From assembly GCF_900107635.1 (NCBI RefSeq), contig NZ_FNRD01000003.1:278234-342233 (forward strand): a stretch of 64,000 nucleotides of DNA. The letters run 5' to 3'. This DNA is from Flavobacterium gillisiae. GTDB taxonomy: Bacteria; Bacteroidota; Bacteroidia; Flavobacteriales; Flavobacteriaceae. Made by a program: the position numbers and the translations under genes. Below, one piece after another: positions 1 to 9,368 of the stretch. How positions within the stretch are numbered: position 1 is the first letter of the stretch; every line of letters begins with the position of its first letter. The notes under the pieces were generated by a model that searched no databases, was not told the DNA's origin, and saw nothing but the letters and a program-made list of their open reading frames with translations.

Positions 1-1
1 A

Positions 2-1936
2 ATTGTTGCTTTTTTTGCCTCGAATGAAAGTCAGGTGGTTGTAATGCCTGGTTTTATTTCGTCTTCTATTGATGGAATCAACACTACTTTAGGACGTGGT
101 GGATCAGATTATACCGCTGCAATACTAGCTGGAGCATTAGACGCGACTGATTTAGAAATCTGGACTGATGTCAACGGTATGTTTACGGCTAACCCGAAAA
201 TCGTAAAACAAGCCCAACCAATTGCTTCTATATCGTATCAAGAAGCGATGGAGTTGTCTCATTTTGGTGCCAAAGTGTTGTTTCCACCCACTATTCAGCC
301 AGTTCTAAGAAAAAATATTCCTATTCATATCAAGAATACTTTCGAACCAAAAGCAGAGGGAACTTATATTTCTAATCAATCTATTTCTAATGGTCAGCCT
401 GTAAAAGGAATCAGCCATATTGAAAACATCACATTGATCACACTTGAAGGTCCAGGAATGATTGGAGTATCTGGTTCGTCAAAAAGACTTTTTGAAGTTT
501 TATCTCTTGAAGAAATCAATGTTATCTTTATTACTCAAGCTTCTTCCGAACACTCTATTTGCATTGGAATTCTAAATGAAGATGCCGAAGCCGCCGAAGC
601 TGCAATCAACAAAGCCTTTGAAATCGAGATTTTGCAACACAAAGTAGATCCTTGTATCGTAGAAAAAAATCTATGTATTATTGCTTTAGTTGGCGAAAAC
701 ATGAAAAACCACCAAGGATTGAGCGGTAAAATGTTCAGTACTTTAGGAAAAAACAATGTCAACATTCGTGCGATTGCCCAAGGTGCTTCTGAAAGAAACA
801 TATCAGCAGTAATCAATCAAAGAGATGTAAAAAAAGCATTGAATACACTTCACGAACGTTTCTTTGAAGACAATACAAAACAGTTGAATTTGTTTGTTAT
901 GGGTGTTGGTAATGTAGGTGAGAAATTCATCGATCAGATCAACCAACAAAAGAAGTTCCTAAAAGAAAACTTAAAAATAAATCTTCGTGTAATCGCTTTG
1001 TCTAATTCACGCAAAATGATTTTTGATGAAGATGGAATTGACTTAAAAGCATGGCAACCTCTTATCGAAAAAGGAGATGCTGCGGACCAACAATTGTTTA
1101 TTAACAAAGTAAAAGAGCTGAATTTACGTAATAGTATTTTTGTGGATATCACGGCAAACGAAGGTGTTTCTAAAACATACGAGCATTTCTTAAGACAAAG
1201 TGTAGCCGTTGTAACTTGTAATAAAATCGCCTGCTCTTCTGCTTTTGAAAATTATAAAAATCTTAAAACTTTATCCCGAAGATACAATGCCCCTTTCTTG
1301 TTTGAAACAAATGTTGGAGCAGGATTACCTATCATTGACACAGTTAAAAATCTAGTCGCATCAGGAGATAAAGTCAACAAAATTCAAGCTGTTTTATCTG
1401 GTAGTTTAAACTTTATCTTTAATAATTTTGATGAAAATAACGCTTTCAATGAAGTAGTAAAAGAAGCTGGTGTTCAAGGATTTACAGAGCCTGACCCAAA
1501 GATAGATTTGAGCGGAATTGATGTCGCCAGAAAGATTCTAATTTTGATTCGCGAGAGTGGTTACGAAATGGAAATTGAAGAAATTGAAAATCAATCTTTC
1601 CTTCCTGCTGCTTGTATGGAAACTACAAATAATGAAGATTTCTTTAAATCTCTTGTAGAACATGCTGCTCATTTTGAAGGTATTTTGGCGGAAGCTAACG
1701 CCAAAGAAAGTCGCCTAAAATTTGTTGCTCAATTTGAAAATGGTAATGCTAGTGTCGGTTTGCAATTCATCCCAAAAGACCATCCTTTTTACAACTTAGA
1801 AGGAAAAGACAATATTGTATTATTCTATACAGATCGTTATGTTGACCAACCTTTATTGATAAAAGGTGCAGGTGCCGGAGCTGCAGTTACTGCTTCAGGA
1901 ATTTTTGCCGATGTGATTCGAATTGGAAACGTATAG
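2..1936 (+). CDS. thrA: Bifunctional aspartokinase I / homoserine dehydrogenase I, 5'-truncated by the window
   Basis: This enzyme catalyses the first and third steps of the aspartate-to-threonine route: aspartate phosphorylation and NAD(P)H reduction of aspartate semialdehyde to homoserine. The reading frame is open to the left edge, so roughly 170 N-terminal residues of a usual ~815 lie outside. What remains shows the end of the kinase domain (GRGGSDYTAAILAGAL), two ACT regulatory domains (around LEGPGMIGVSGSS and ALVGENMKNHQGLSGKM), the Rossmann motif of homoserine dehydrogenase (MGVGNVGEKFIDQI), its catalytic core (NVGAGLPIIDTVKN, SGSLNFIFN, FTEPDPKIDLSG) and the C-terminal GAGAGAAVTASGIFAD. 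It is followed after 38 bases by thrB and then thrC, a classic threonine operon. Identity is secure; whether an attenuator precedes it cannot be seen. Confidence 0.97.
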   Translation: MVAFFASNESQVVVMPGFISSSIDGINTTLGRGGSDYTAAILAGALDATDLEIWTDVNGMFTANPKIVKQAQPIASISYQEAMELSHFGAKVLFPPTIQPVLRKNIPIHIKNTFEPKAEGTYISNQSISNGQPVKGISHIENITLITLEGPGMIGVSGSSKRLFEVLSLEEINVIFITQASSEHSICIGILNEDAEAAEAAINKAFEIEILQHKVDPCIVEKNLCIIALVGENMKNHQGLSGKMFSTLGKNNVNIRAIAQGASERNISAVINQRDVKKALNTLHERFFEDNTKQLNLFVMGVGNVGEKFIDQINQQKKFLKENLKINLRVIALSNSRKMIFDEDGIDLKAWQPLIEKGDAADQQLFINKVKELNLRNSIFVDITANEGVSKTYEHFLRQSVAVVTCNKIACSSAFENYKNLKTLSRRYNAPFLFETNVGAGLPIIDTVKNLVASGDKVNKIQAVLSGSLNFIFNNFDENNAFNEVVKEAGVQGFTEPDPKIDLSGIDVARKILILIRESGYEMEIEEIENQSFLPAACMETTNNEDFFKSLVEHAAHFEGILAEANAKESRLKFVAQFENGNASVGLQFIPKDHPFYNLEGKDNIVLFYTDRYVDQPLLIKGAGAGAAVTASGIFADVIRIGNV

Positions 1937-1974
1937 CCCCTAACCCCTAAAGGGGAACAAAAACTATAAAGAAA

Positions 1975-2895
1975 ATGAACGAAATAAAAATATTCTGTCC
2001 CGCTACAATTGCTAATCTATCCTGTGGATTTGATGTACTCGGTCTTTGCTTAGACAATGTGGGGGACGAAATGATTATTAGAAAATCAGATCAAAAGGGG
2101 ATTCGCATCACTAAATTAGTCGGTGCCGATTTACCCTTAGAAACGGAGAAAAATGTGGCTGGAGTTGCTGCTTTGGCAATGCTCGAAGCTTTGAAATCAG
2201 ACGCGGGATTCGAAATCGAAATATACAAAAACATCAAAGCCGGTAGCGGAATCGGAAGCAGTGCTGCCAGCTCTGCAGGAGCGGTTTTTGGAATCAATGA
2301 ATTGCTTGGTCGCCCTTTTGAAATAAAAGACTTGGTGCAATTTGCTATGCAAGGCGAAAAACTAGCTTGCGGAAACGCTCATGCCGACAACGTTGCTCCT
2401 GCCCTATTGGGTGGATTTACATTAGTGCGAAGCTACAGTCCTTTAGATATTATAAAAATAGAAAGTCCATCAGAATTGTATGCGACGGTAGTTCATCCTC
2501 AGATTGAACTTAAAACATCCGATGCTCGTTCCGTATTAAAGCAAACGGTTTCCCTAAAAAGCGCAATTATGCAATGGGGAAATGTGGGCGGATTAATTGC
2601 CGGTTTATATACTAAGGATTATGACTTGATAGGCCGCTCGCTACATGACGAAATCGTGGAGCCGTTGCGTTCTGTATTAATTCCTGGTTTTGACTTAATC
2701 AAACAAACCGCATTAGAAAACGGTGCTCTAGGATCTGGAATATCAGGTTCTGGCCCTTCTATTTTTGCTTTAAGCAAAGGAAGAGACGCCGCCGACAAAA
2801 TCGCCAAAGCCATGAGCGCAGTCTATGACGAAATGAAATTACCGTATGAAATTCACGTTTCAAAAGTGAATCCTGATGGAGTACGTATATTATAA
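1975..2895 (+). CDS. thrB: Homoserine kinase
   Basis: A GHMP-family kinase of 306 residues that phosphorylates homoserine to O-phosphohomoserine in the cytosol, the substrate of the next gene product, threonine synthase. The ATP-binding GHMP motif is at residues 89-102 (AGSGIGSSAASSAGA), and the C-terminal GSGISGSGPSIFAL glycine-rich segment is also typical. The N-terminus (FCPATIANLSCGFDVLGL) matches the family, so the ATG at 1975 is a sound start. It sits between thrA (38 bases upstream) and thrC, and length is normal. Nothing is unusual in the gene itself; the spacer after it carries a long inverted repeat described separately. Confidence 0.96.
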   Translation: MNEIKIFCPATIANLSCGFDVLGLCLDNVGDEMIIRKSDQKGIRITKLVGADLPLETEKNVAGVAALAMLEALKSDAGFEIEIYKNIKAGSGIGSSAASSAGAVFGINELLGRPFEIKDLVQFAMQGEKLACGNAHADNVAPALLGGFTLVRSYSPLDIIKIESPSELYATVVHPQIELKTSDARSVLKQTVSLKSAIMQWGNVGGLIAGLYTKDYDLIGRSLHDEIVEPLRSVLIPGFDLIKQTALENGALGSGISGSGPSIFALSKGRDAADKIAKAMSAVYDEMKLPYEIHVSKVNPDGVRIL

Positions 2896-2922
2896 CACAA
2901 TTTAAAAATATTTAAGATTTTT

Positions 2923-2992
2923 GATTAACGATTTTTGATTTCAGATGTAACTTACGTTGCTAGAAAAAATCAAAAATCAAAAATCGTTAATC
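2923..2992 (+). repeat. Perfect 19-bp inverted repeat in the thrB-thrC spacer
   Basis: The 19 bases at 2923-2941 are the exact reverse complement of 2974-2992, with a 32-base loop. The sequence is AT-rich (core GATTAACGATTTTTGATTT). The right arm ends 17 bases before the thrC start at 3010, and no T-run follows, so it is not a normal intrinsic terminator. Extra copies of ATTTTTGATT on both sides suggest a decayed simple repeat. It could fold in the thrBC message and tune thrC translation or RNA processing; that role is inference. Confidence 0.8.
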
Positions 2993-3009
2993 TTCAATCA
3001 AAAATCACA

Positions 3010-4299
3010 ATGAAATACTACAGTTTAAACCATAACGCCCCAAACGTTTCCTTTCAGGAAGCAGTAATACAAGGATTAGCTTCTGATAAAGGATTGTATT
3101 TTCCAGAAAACATAACACCACTGCCTCAGGCCTTTTTCGATACTATCGAAAATTTAAGCAATGAAGAAATTGCTTTTGAAGCTATTAAACAATTTGTAGG
3201 AGATGAAATTCCCGCTGATGTACTTAAAGAAATCATTGCTGACACCCTGTGTTTTGATTTTCCGGTGGTCGAAGTAGAGAAAGGAATTTACTCCCTTGAA
3301 TTATTCCATGGCCCAACAATGGCGTTTAAGGACGTAGGAGCGCGTTTCATGTCACGATGTTTGGCCTACTTCAATAAAGACAAAAAAGACAGTAAGAACA
3401 CCGTTCTTGTTGCTACTTCCGGAGATACCGGTGGTGCAGTTGCAAGCGGGTTTCTAGGTGTTGCTGGCGTAGAAGTGATCATTTTATATCCTTCTGGAAA
3501 AGTGAGCGACATTCAGGAAAAACAGCTTACGACTTTAGGTCAAAACATTAAAGCACTCGAAGTAGATGGTGTTTTTGATGATTGTCAAGACATGGTTAAA
3601 AAAGCTTTCTTAGACGATAGTTTAAAGCATCATAATCTAACTTCGGCAAATTCGATTAATATCGCACGGTGGTTGCCGCAAATGTTTTACTTTTTCTTTG
3701 CTTACAAGGAATTGAAGAAGCAAAATAAGGAATTGGTATTCTCTTGCCCGAGTGGGAATTTCGGAAATATCTGCGCCGGAATCATGGCAAAAAAGTTAGG
3801 CTTGCCCCTACTTCATTTTGTGGCTTCCACCAATGTAAATGATACAGTGCCCCGATTTTTAGCAAGTGGATTTTATGATCCTAAACCATCCAAAGCAACG
3901 ATTTCTAATGCGATGGATGTTGGGAATCCAAGTAATTTCATTCGAATTCAGGAAATGTACCACAACGATTTGGCCCAATTCAAGAAAGACTTCTCTTCTT
4001 ATACTTTTACAGATGAAGAAACAACTGAGGCGATGAAAACTATTTATAACACAAACGGCTATATCGCTGAACCGCATGGTGCCGTGGGTTATTTAGGATT
4101 GAAAAAAGAATTGCATAACTATCCAAATGCTATTGGTATTTTCCTTGAAACTGCACATCCTATTAAATTTTTGGACGTTGTGGAACCAGCTTTAAATGTA
4201 AAATTACCGATTCCTGCACAAATAGAAAGTGTGATGGATAAAGAAAAAGTAAGCACTAAAATTAAAACATACGAAGAGTTGAAAGCTTTTTTAGGATAA
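3010..4299 (+). CDS. thrC: Threonine synthase
   Basis: A PLP enzyme converting O-phosphohomoserine to threonine. I place the start at the ATG at 3010 (MKYYSLNHNAPNVSF), giving 429 residues. The frame is open from 2935, but those 25 residues read through the inverted repeat and look nothing like the family. The PLP lysine lies in HGPTMAFKDVGARF (K107), followed by the phosphate-binding ATSGDTGGAVASGF. The C-terminal AEPHGAVGYLGLK and ETAHPIKF are also characteristic of the family. It is the last gene of the thr operon and is followed by a strong terminator. Confidence 0.96.
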   Translation: MKYYSLNHNAPNVSFQEAVIQGLASDKGLYFPENITPLPQAFFDTIENLSNEEIAFEAIKQFVGDEIPADVLKEIIADTLCFDFPVVEVEKGIYSLELFHGPTMAFKDVGARFMSRCLAYFNKDKKDSKNTVLVATSGDTGGAVASGFLGVAGVEVIILYPSGKVSDIQEKQLTTLGQNIKALEVDGVFDDCQDMVKKAFLDDSLKHHNLTSANSINIARWLPQMFYFFFAYKELKKQNKELVFSCPSGNFGNICAGIMAKKLGLPLLHFVASTNVNDTVPRFLASGFYDPKPSKATISNAMDVGNPSNFIRIQEMYHNDLAQFKKDFSSYTFTDEETTEAMKTIYNTNGYIAEPHGAVGYLGLKKELHNYPNAIGIFLETAHPIKFLDVVEPALNVKLPIPAQIESVMDKEKVSTKIKTYEELKAFLG

Positions 4300-4320
4300 A
4301 CTTTCAACATCAAATATAAC

Positions 4321-4356
4321 AACCGACTGAGAAGTGATTTTCAGTCGGTTTTTTTT
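4321..4356 (+). terminator. Intrinsic terminator of the thrABC operon
   Basis: A perfect 10-bp stem, AACCGACTGA (4321-4330) with TCAGTCGGTT (4341-4350), encloses a 10-base loop and runs into eight T residues. It lies 21 bases after the thrC stop. Confidence 0.93.
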
Positions 4357-4524
4357 ATGTAACTAATTCTCCGTTTTTATAATTAGTTTTCTGTAAGTAA
4401 AATCACTAGTTTTGATTTAAATAGTAGAAAAATAGGGATAAGATAAATAACCCTTTGATTTTAGATCTCTATTCGACTTTGTAGTACTAGCATGAACTAA
4501 TTGCTTCTCCTATTGAAAAAGACA

Positions 4525-4671
4525 ATGTTACTACTAATGCTTTTATTTGGAATGCTATCTTGTTCGTCAAAACAAAACCAGAAGAATAAAAGGACTTTTT
4601 TTGTTATAAAAATTTTAGAATTAAAATTATATGAACATCATTCTTTAGATTCCAAACTCATCAAAAAATAA
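4525..4671 (+). CDS. Short lipoprotein-like reading frame, possibly a gene remnant
   Basis: A 48-residue frame begins with a convincing lipoprotein signal: MLLLMLLFGMLSCSS, where LSC is the lipobox cysteine. A TTG at 4513 would add LKKT in front and give a better signal peptide. After the cysteine come a short lysine/asparagine-rich stretch and an unremarkable tail that stops at 4671. The gap 4357-4827 around it is otherwise AT-rich with nothing else I can name. It may be a small real lipoprotein or the 5' stub of a decayed gene; there is no context to decide. Confidence 0.35.
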   Translation: MLLLMLLFGMLSCSSKQNQKNKRTFFVIKILELKLYEHHSLDSKLIKK

Positions 4672-4827
4672 AAATGGGAGAAATTTATAACTTATATACT
4701 TTTTAAAAACAGAACAATCAAAAGAAGATGGCAACACAAAATTAGCATAATCGATATTTATTACTAAATCAAAGGTCATTGCAACTATTCTTATACAAAC
4801 CTTTATCTATACAATAAAACAACACTT

Positions 4828-5541
4828 ATGAAAAACATTCAACATATCATTTTAATTATCACATTGTTCTGTGCAAATACGATTCAGAGTCAGGAAGAAA
4901 CTATCGGCGTAAACTGGTCAAAGACTTTTGTCGAAAAGGATTTTAATAATACCAAGCTCTATAATAAAAAAACAGGAATCGAAATCTCAAAGAAAGAGTT
5001 TGGAATACTCGTTCAAGAAAATCCGAATTTGTCTTTGGAGAAGGAGATCGATGAGGCTGGAAATGTTACTAGGTATATGTATGATCCGAATAATCTAAAT
5101 AGTTATGAAAAACGAGCACTTAACGCTACAGCATCTGCTAAAGGTAACTTTCCAAATTTCAAGCTAACAACAATTGACGGAACACAAATAGAACTTTCTA
5201 AACTAAATGGGAAAATTGTTATTCTGAGATTTGAACTTTTTGCTACCGATTTCCATTTTAAAAAACAAGAAATTCAGGAACTTGACGAAAAAATCAATGC
5301 ACTAGAAAATAAAAATGCCGTTAAAGCTATTATCGTCTTTCAATGCTCTGAAAGTGATGTGCGAAAAGGTTTTGACCTCGAGAATTCGAATTTTGAATTA
5401 GTCGCCAATGGACAAAATTTTATTGAAAAATATGGCATATCACGATTCCCATCAACACTACTAATTGACCAAGATGGAAATCTCATTGAGAAATATGTTT
5501 ATTCGGAAGATATTACTTTAAAAGATCATATTAAAAAATAG
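4828..5541 (+). CDS. TlpA/thioredoxin-fold periplasmic protein lacking the redox cysteines
   Basis: A 237-residue protein with an N-terminal signal peptide (cleavage near TIQSQEE). Residues 105-237 have the TlpA/AhpC-TSA layout: FPNFKLTTIDGTQIELSKLNGKI, the beta strand VILRFELFA, and the cis-proline region RFPSTLLIDQDGNLIEKY. Where TlpA proteins carry WCxxC, this one reads ATDFHFKKQE, so both cysteines are gone while the surrounding fold is kept. It is therefore probably not a thiol-disulfide oxidoreductase in the usual sense; a binding or chaperone role is possible but unproven. It stands alone, with no operon partner. Confidence 0.8.
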   Translation: MKNIQHIILIITLFCANTIQSQEETIGVNWSKTFVEKDFNNTKLYNKKTGIEISKKEFGILVQENPNLSLEKEIDEAGNVTRYMYDPNNLNSYEKRALNATASAKGNFPNFKLTTIDGTQIELSKLNGKIVILRFELFATDFHFKKQEIQELDEKINALENKNAVKAIIVFQCSESDVRKGFDLENSNFELVANGQNFIEKYGISRFPSTLLIDQDGNLIEKYVYSEDITLKDHIKK

Positions 5542-5831
5542 TACTACAGTATCATGTCTTGAATTAATTTATCTGATTTACACTTAATATAGTAAGTGCT
5601 AATATTGTTCATACAACACTTTTTTGTCTGAAATAGATTTAACAAGTAAGTCTTATTGAGCAAACCAACTATATGGCTTTTTATAGTCTAAAAAATTCTT
5701 GTTTTTAACATCTCTTAACATACTGTTTTGTACGATTTAACATTAAATAACTTGTACTCTTTACACTATAAGGGATGTCGTCTATCTTATTATGCCTAAT
5801 TTTACATCAAACTTTAAAAAAGGATAATACA

Positions 5832-6470
5832 ATGAAAAACTTAAAACTGATTGCTCTGGCAATGATTCTGATTACTGCCGTTAGCTGTAAAGATTCTAAG
5901 AAAGAGACGGAAGGAACTACTACAGAAATTCAAACGACAGATGGAACGTACAGTGTAGTAAATGATTCTACCAAAGTGAGTTTTACTGCTTATAAAACAA
6001 CAGACAAAGCAGCTGTTGGCGGTACATTTAAAGAAATAACATTAACGAATTCAGGACAAGGAGAAACAGCATTAGAAGCTTTGAACGGTACTAAATTTAG
6101 TATTCCAGTAAGTAGTTTATTTACTAATGACGCTACGGGAACCAGAGATCCTAAGATTTTAAAATTCTTTTTTGGAGTGATGAAAAACACAGAACTTATC
6201 TCGGGTGAGTTTAAAGTTGCTGCAGATAATACTTGCTCTATAGATATGCTATTAAACGGAAAAATAGCAAATATTCCTTTACAATATACCACGAATAGTG
6301 ATACTAGCTTGTCTTTTGATGGAGTGATGAATTTAGAAAACTGGGATGCTTTAGCAGCAGTAGCGTCAATCAATAAAGCATGTGAGGCATTGCATACAGG
6401 TAAAGATGGTGTAAGTAAAACATGGAGCGAAGTAGCAGTACATGCTGATGTTTTATTAAACAAAAACTAG
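5832..6470 (+). CDS. YceI-family lipoprotein
   Basis: A 212-residue lipoprotein with signal MKNLKLIALAMILITAVSC; the cysteine at residue 19 would be acylated. The rest resembles the YceI lipocalin-like barrel: YSVVNDSTKVSFTAYKTTDKAAVGGTFKEI at the start, then alternating strands and an acidic/hydroxyl-rich body. YceI proteins bind isoprenoid-type lipids in the periplasm, and the substrate here is unknown. I use the ATG at 5832, because an in-frame extension to 5775 would put 19 non-signal residues before the signal peptide. A terminator follows 60 bases downstream. Confidence 0.8.
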   Translation: MKNLKLIALAMILITAVSCKDSKKETEGTTTEIQTTDGTYSVVNDSTKVSFTAYKTTDKAAVGGTFKEITLTNSGQGETALEALNGTKFSIPVSSLFTNDATGTRDPKILKFFFGVMKNTELISGEFKVAADNTCSIDMLLNGKIANIPLQYTTNSDTSLSFDGVMNLENWDALAAVASINKACEALHTGKDGVSKTWSEVAVHADVLLNKN

Positions 6471-6532
6471 ACTGACTAGTATTCAGTTCTACTGAATTCT
6501 TTCGTTTGGAAAGCAAATACCTATTTAGTTAT

Positions 6533-6570
6533 AAAGCTACTGACAATGTAAAGTTAGTAGCTTTTTTTTT
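6533..6570 (+). terminator. Intrinsic terminator after the YceI gene
   Basis: Stem AAAGCTACTGAC (6533-6544) pairs with GTTAGTAGCTTT (6553-6564) with one G-U, an 8-base loop, and a run of T into 6570. Confidence 0.85.
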
Positions 6571-6707
6571 ATGAGAGTAATTATCGATATCCCTTCTTAT
6601 TTACATTAATATTCCGCACGTTAAATCTACTTCATCAACTCAATAACAGGACAAACATGGTCTTATAAACTTGTTCTAGAAGAAGACAGAGAATAGACTA
6701 ATTACAC

Positions 6708-9158
6708 TTAGTCTTTGAAGTATTTAAAAATCAAAAGTTTCAATTCTTCCACTTTTAAAGGCTTTGAAATATAATCATTACAATTTGCATCAATTGCTCT
6801 TTCCATATCTCCAACTAAAGCGTATGCGGTTTGTGCAATTATAATTACCTCTTTATTGAATTTTCGTATCTCTCTGGCCGCTTCATGACCATCCATTATT
6901 GGCATCTGAATATCCATAAATACCAAATCTATATCCGGATTATTACGACACGCTTCTACTGCTTCTAATCCGTTTCTTGTATTGATAATTTCACTCCCGT
7001 ATTCTTTAATGACTTTCGAAATAAGCTTTTCTGATATTGCATCATCTTCGGCAATAACTATTTTTAGCTTTTTACTAAAGCCTGTTCTAACTGGTGATAC
7101 AATTTCGCTACTAATTGTTTTCTCAATACTCAGGTCCTGTATAAACGGAAGCGTAAAATAAAATACCGTTCCTTCTCCTTCCTCAGACTTAAGCCTTATT
7201 GATCCTCCCAAAATTTCTACATAGGCTTTAGAAATAGACAATCCTAAACCAGCGCCTTGCAACGCCATCTTATTGGCAATATCAGCCTGAATAAATCGTT
7301 CAAAAATTGCTTCTTGTCGGTCTTTTGGCACCCCAATTCCGGTGTCTTTTACATAAAATTCAAGAAAGTCATCCTTTATCGTATAACCAAATTCTACACT
7401 TCCTTTTTCGGTATGATTGATCGCATTTTTCACCAAATTTGTCAATATTGCAAATACTTTTTCACGGTCAGTTGTTATGAAGGCTTCATTAGAAGGCAAA
7501 GTATGTTTATAGGATAGCTGAACACCTTTTTTTTCTGCCTCTGGAATGAAGAAAGTATAGATGTATTCTAATTGTTCATTAATATTCGATTTCTGAAGAT
7601 GAACTTCCATTTGTCCGGACTCAATTTTCGAAATATTAATAATATCATTGATAATATTGAGCATTCTTAACCCACTTTTTTCAATAATCTTAATGTACTT
7701 TCGCTGCTTTTTCCCTTTAAGATTGGGCTCTTTTAACAATTCTGCAAAACCTAAAATACCGTTCATAGGCGTACGTATTTCGTGACTCATATTAGCAAGA
7801 AAAGCTGATTTTAAACGATCTGATTCTTCTGCCTTTTCTTTAGCAATATTAAGGTCTATCTCTAATTGTTTCCTTTCGCTAATATCAAATTCTATCCCAT
7901 CCCAGCAAACCAATCCACCAATGATTCTAGGCTTTGCTATAGAATAAGCCCATCTAATACTTCCGTCTGGATTTATTACTCGGACTTCTACGACATAATT
8001 AGACATATTGTGTATTGCCTTTAATTCTGCGACTCTCATGATTTCTATGTCGTCAGGATGAATCCTTCTGTAAATTAAGCTAGCATCCTCAATTACTTCA
8101 GCTGCCGTGCATCCGTAAAGTTTAACAACGCCATCACTCACATAATTAAATTTTCTTCTGTTATCATCGAGCGTAACTATCTGGTAAATCATACCGTTTA
8201 CTAGATTATCCGCAATTAATTTTAATTGGTTTTCGTTTTCTCCGGCTTTTTCTTTTGCTTTAAAGAGCTCTTCAGTTCTTACTTTTACCCTTTGTCTTAG
8301 TAATAATACAAAAACTAATGAAAGAATTAAAACTATAAAAACGACAAGAACAAACCACTTTATATAACTAGGGACTAGCAATTTAGCATCCTTCTCTAAC
8401 CAGTGAAATAATGACTTATAATATTTAGAACTAGCATCATTTTTTAATTCAGAGATATTTCTATCGAATAATTCAACCATCGCAGCATTTTTATTTTTTG
8501 TAAATGCAAAATGCAATCCTAATGGTCTAATTAAGATTCCCGTTGGTTTTATAGTCTTGTCAAATAAGTTTGAAAAAGTAAAAAAGCGATCGGCTATGAT
8601 TACATCAATTTTACTGCTTTTAAGATCATTAACACATTGTTTATAACTATCATACGTATAAAGCTTATAAGTAATATCAAACTCCTTAGAAACAAAATCT
8701 GTCATGTATCTCTCTTCGATAGAACCTTTTAAAACACCTACTTTCAGGTTTTTTAAATCCAATATTGAATGTAAATTCAATTCCTTTCTAGAAAACAATT
8801 CTGCCCACGAACTTAGTACAGGTAATTTACTTAAGGTAAAAATAGAATCTCGCTCTGCTGAAAATACTACATCGGGTAACATATCAATTTCACCAGTTTG
8901 CAACTTTTTATAAAGATTGTCCCAAGTGTTAAACTCGTATTCAAATTTCAAGTTTTCCCTTTCCCCAATTTCTTTAATAATATCAATAAAAAAACCATCG
9001 GGTTGTCCGTTCTTATTCAGAAATATTTTTGGAGGATTATCATACACTCCTACTTTTATAACCTTACCGCTATTATTTTGTGAAAAAATCGTTCCAGAAA
9101 CCCCAGAACAAATTAGAATCAAGAGAAACGTATAATAACTATATGTGTAATTTTTCAT
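6708..9158 (-). CDS. BvgS-like hybrid sensor histidine kinase with periplasmic solute-binding domain
   Basis: An 816-residue one-protein phosphorelay sensor. Order: signal peptide (to about residue 26); family-3 solute-binding domain (about 33-255, starting VIKVGVYDNPPKIFLNKNG) that would bind a small ligand in the periplasm; transmembrane helix at 268-290; PAS domain (about 310-430, ending WDGIEFDISERKQLE); HisKA with phospho-accepting His459 (ANMSHEIRTPMNG); HATPase domain (VKNAINHTEKG, FYVKDTGIGVP, GAGLGLSISKAY); and a C-terminal receiver with Asp749 (FMDIQMPIMDG). There is no Hpt domain or DNA-binding output, so the signal must pass to a separate partner. No cognate regulator lies nearby and the ligand is unknown. 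Confidence 0.93.
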   Translation of the reverse strand: MKNYTYSYYTFLLILICSGVSGTIFSQNNSGKVIKVGVYDNPPKIFLNKNGQPDGFFIDIIKEIGERENLKFEYEFNTWDNLYKKLQTGEIDMLPDVVFSAERDSIFTLSKLPVLSSWAELFSRKELNLHSILDLKNLKVGVLKGSIEERYMTDFVSKEFDITYKLYTYDSYKQCVNDLKSSKIDVIIADRFFTFSNLFDKTIKPTGILIRPLGLHFAFTKNKNAAMVELFDRNISELKNDASSKYYKSLFHWLEKDAKLLVPSYIKWFVLVVFIVLILSLVFVLLLRQRVKVRTEELFKAKEKAGENENQLKLIADNLVNGMIYQIVTLDDNRRKFNYVSDGVVKLYGCTAAEVIEDASLIYRRIHPDDIEIMRVAELKAIHNMSNYVVEVRVINPDGSIRWAYSIAKPRIIGGLVCWDGIEFDISERKQLEIDLNIAKEKAEESDRLKSAFLANMSHEIRTPMNGILGFAELLKEPNLKGKKQRKYIKIIEKSGLRMLNIINDIINISKIESGQMEVHLQKSNINEQLEYIYTFFIPEAEKKGVQLSYKHTLPSNEAFITTDREKVFAILTNLVKNAINHTEKGSVEFGYTIKDDFLEFYVKDTGIGVPKDRQEAIFERFIQADIANKMALQGAGLGLSISKAYVEILGGSIRLKSEEGEGTVFYFTLPFIQDLSIEKTISSEIVSPVRTGFSKKLKIVIAEDDAISEKLISKVIKEYGSEIINTRNGLEAVEACRNNPDIDLVFMDIQMPIMDGHEAAREIRKFNKEVIIIAQTAYALVGDMERAIDANCNDYISKPLKVEELKLLIFKYFKD

Positions 9159-9329
9159 CTCTATCTATTCAATAATTTGGTAAACACGAATATATAAATT
9201 TTATCTGAATAAATACATTTGCAAATTTCCAATTACAGAAATCAATTGAGTCACTTCATGCCATGGATTTCAACCTAATTAACACTGTATAAGAACTCCA
9301 ATAAAATCTCATTTTGTTCCCTTTTTATT

Positions 9330-9337
9330 TATATTTG
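9330..9337 (+). promoter_or_regulatory. Bacteroidota -7 element upstream of the GNAT gene
   Basis: TATATTTG fits the TAnnTTTG consensus and lies 31 bases before the ATG at 9369. A TTTG at 9313-9316 is only 13 bases away, shorter than the usual spacing, so the -33 element is uncertain. Confidence 0.5.
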
Positions 9338-9368
9338 TAACTATAAAACACAATTCAGTATTTCCAAA

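Noticed and set aside
5990..6463. 157-codon minus-strand frame opposite the YceI gene
   Set aside because: Antisense shadow of a well-supported lipoprotein gene; no promoter or family resemblance.
6688..6712. AGACTAA/TTAGTCT hairpin at the end of the hybrid kinase gene as terminator
   Set aside because: The stem is 7 bp, overlaps the stop codon and lacks a T-run on the minus strand; too weak to list as a feature.
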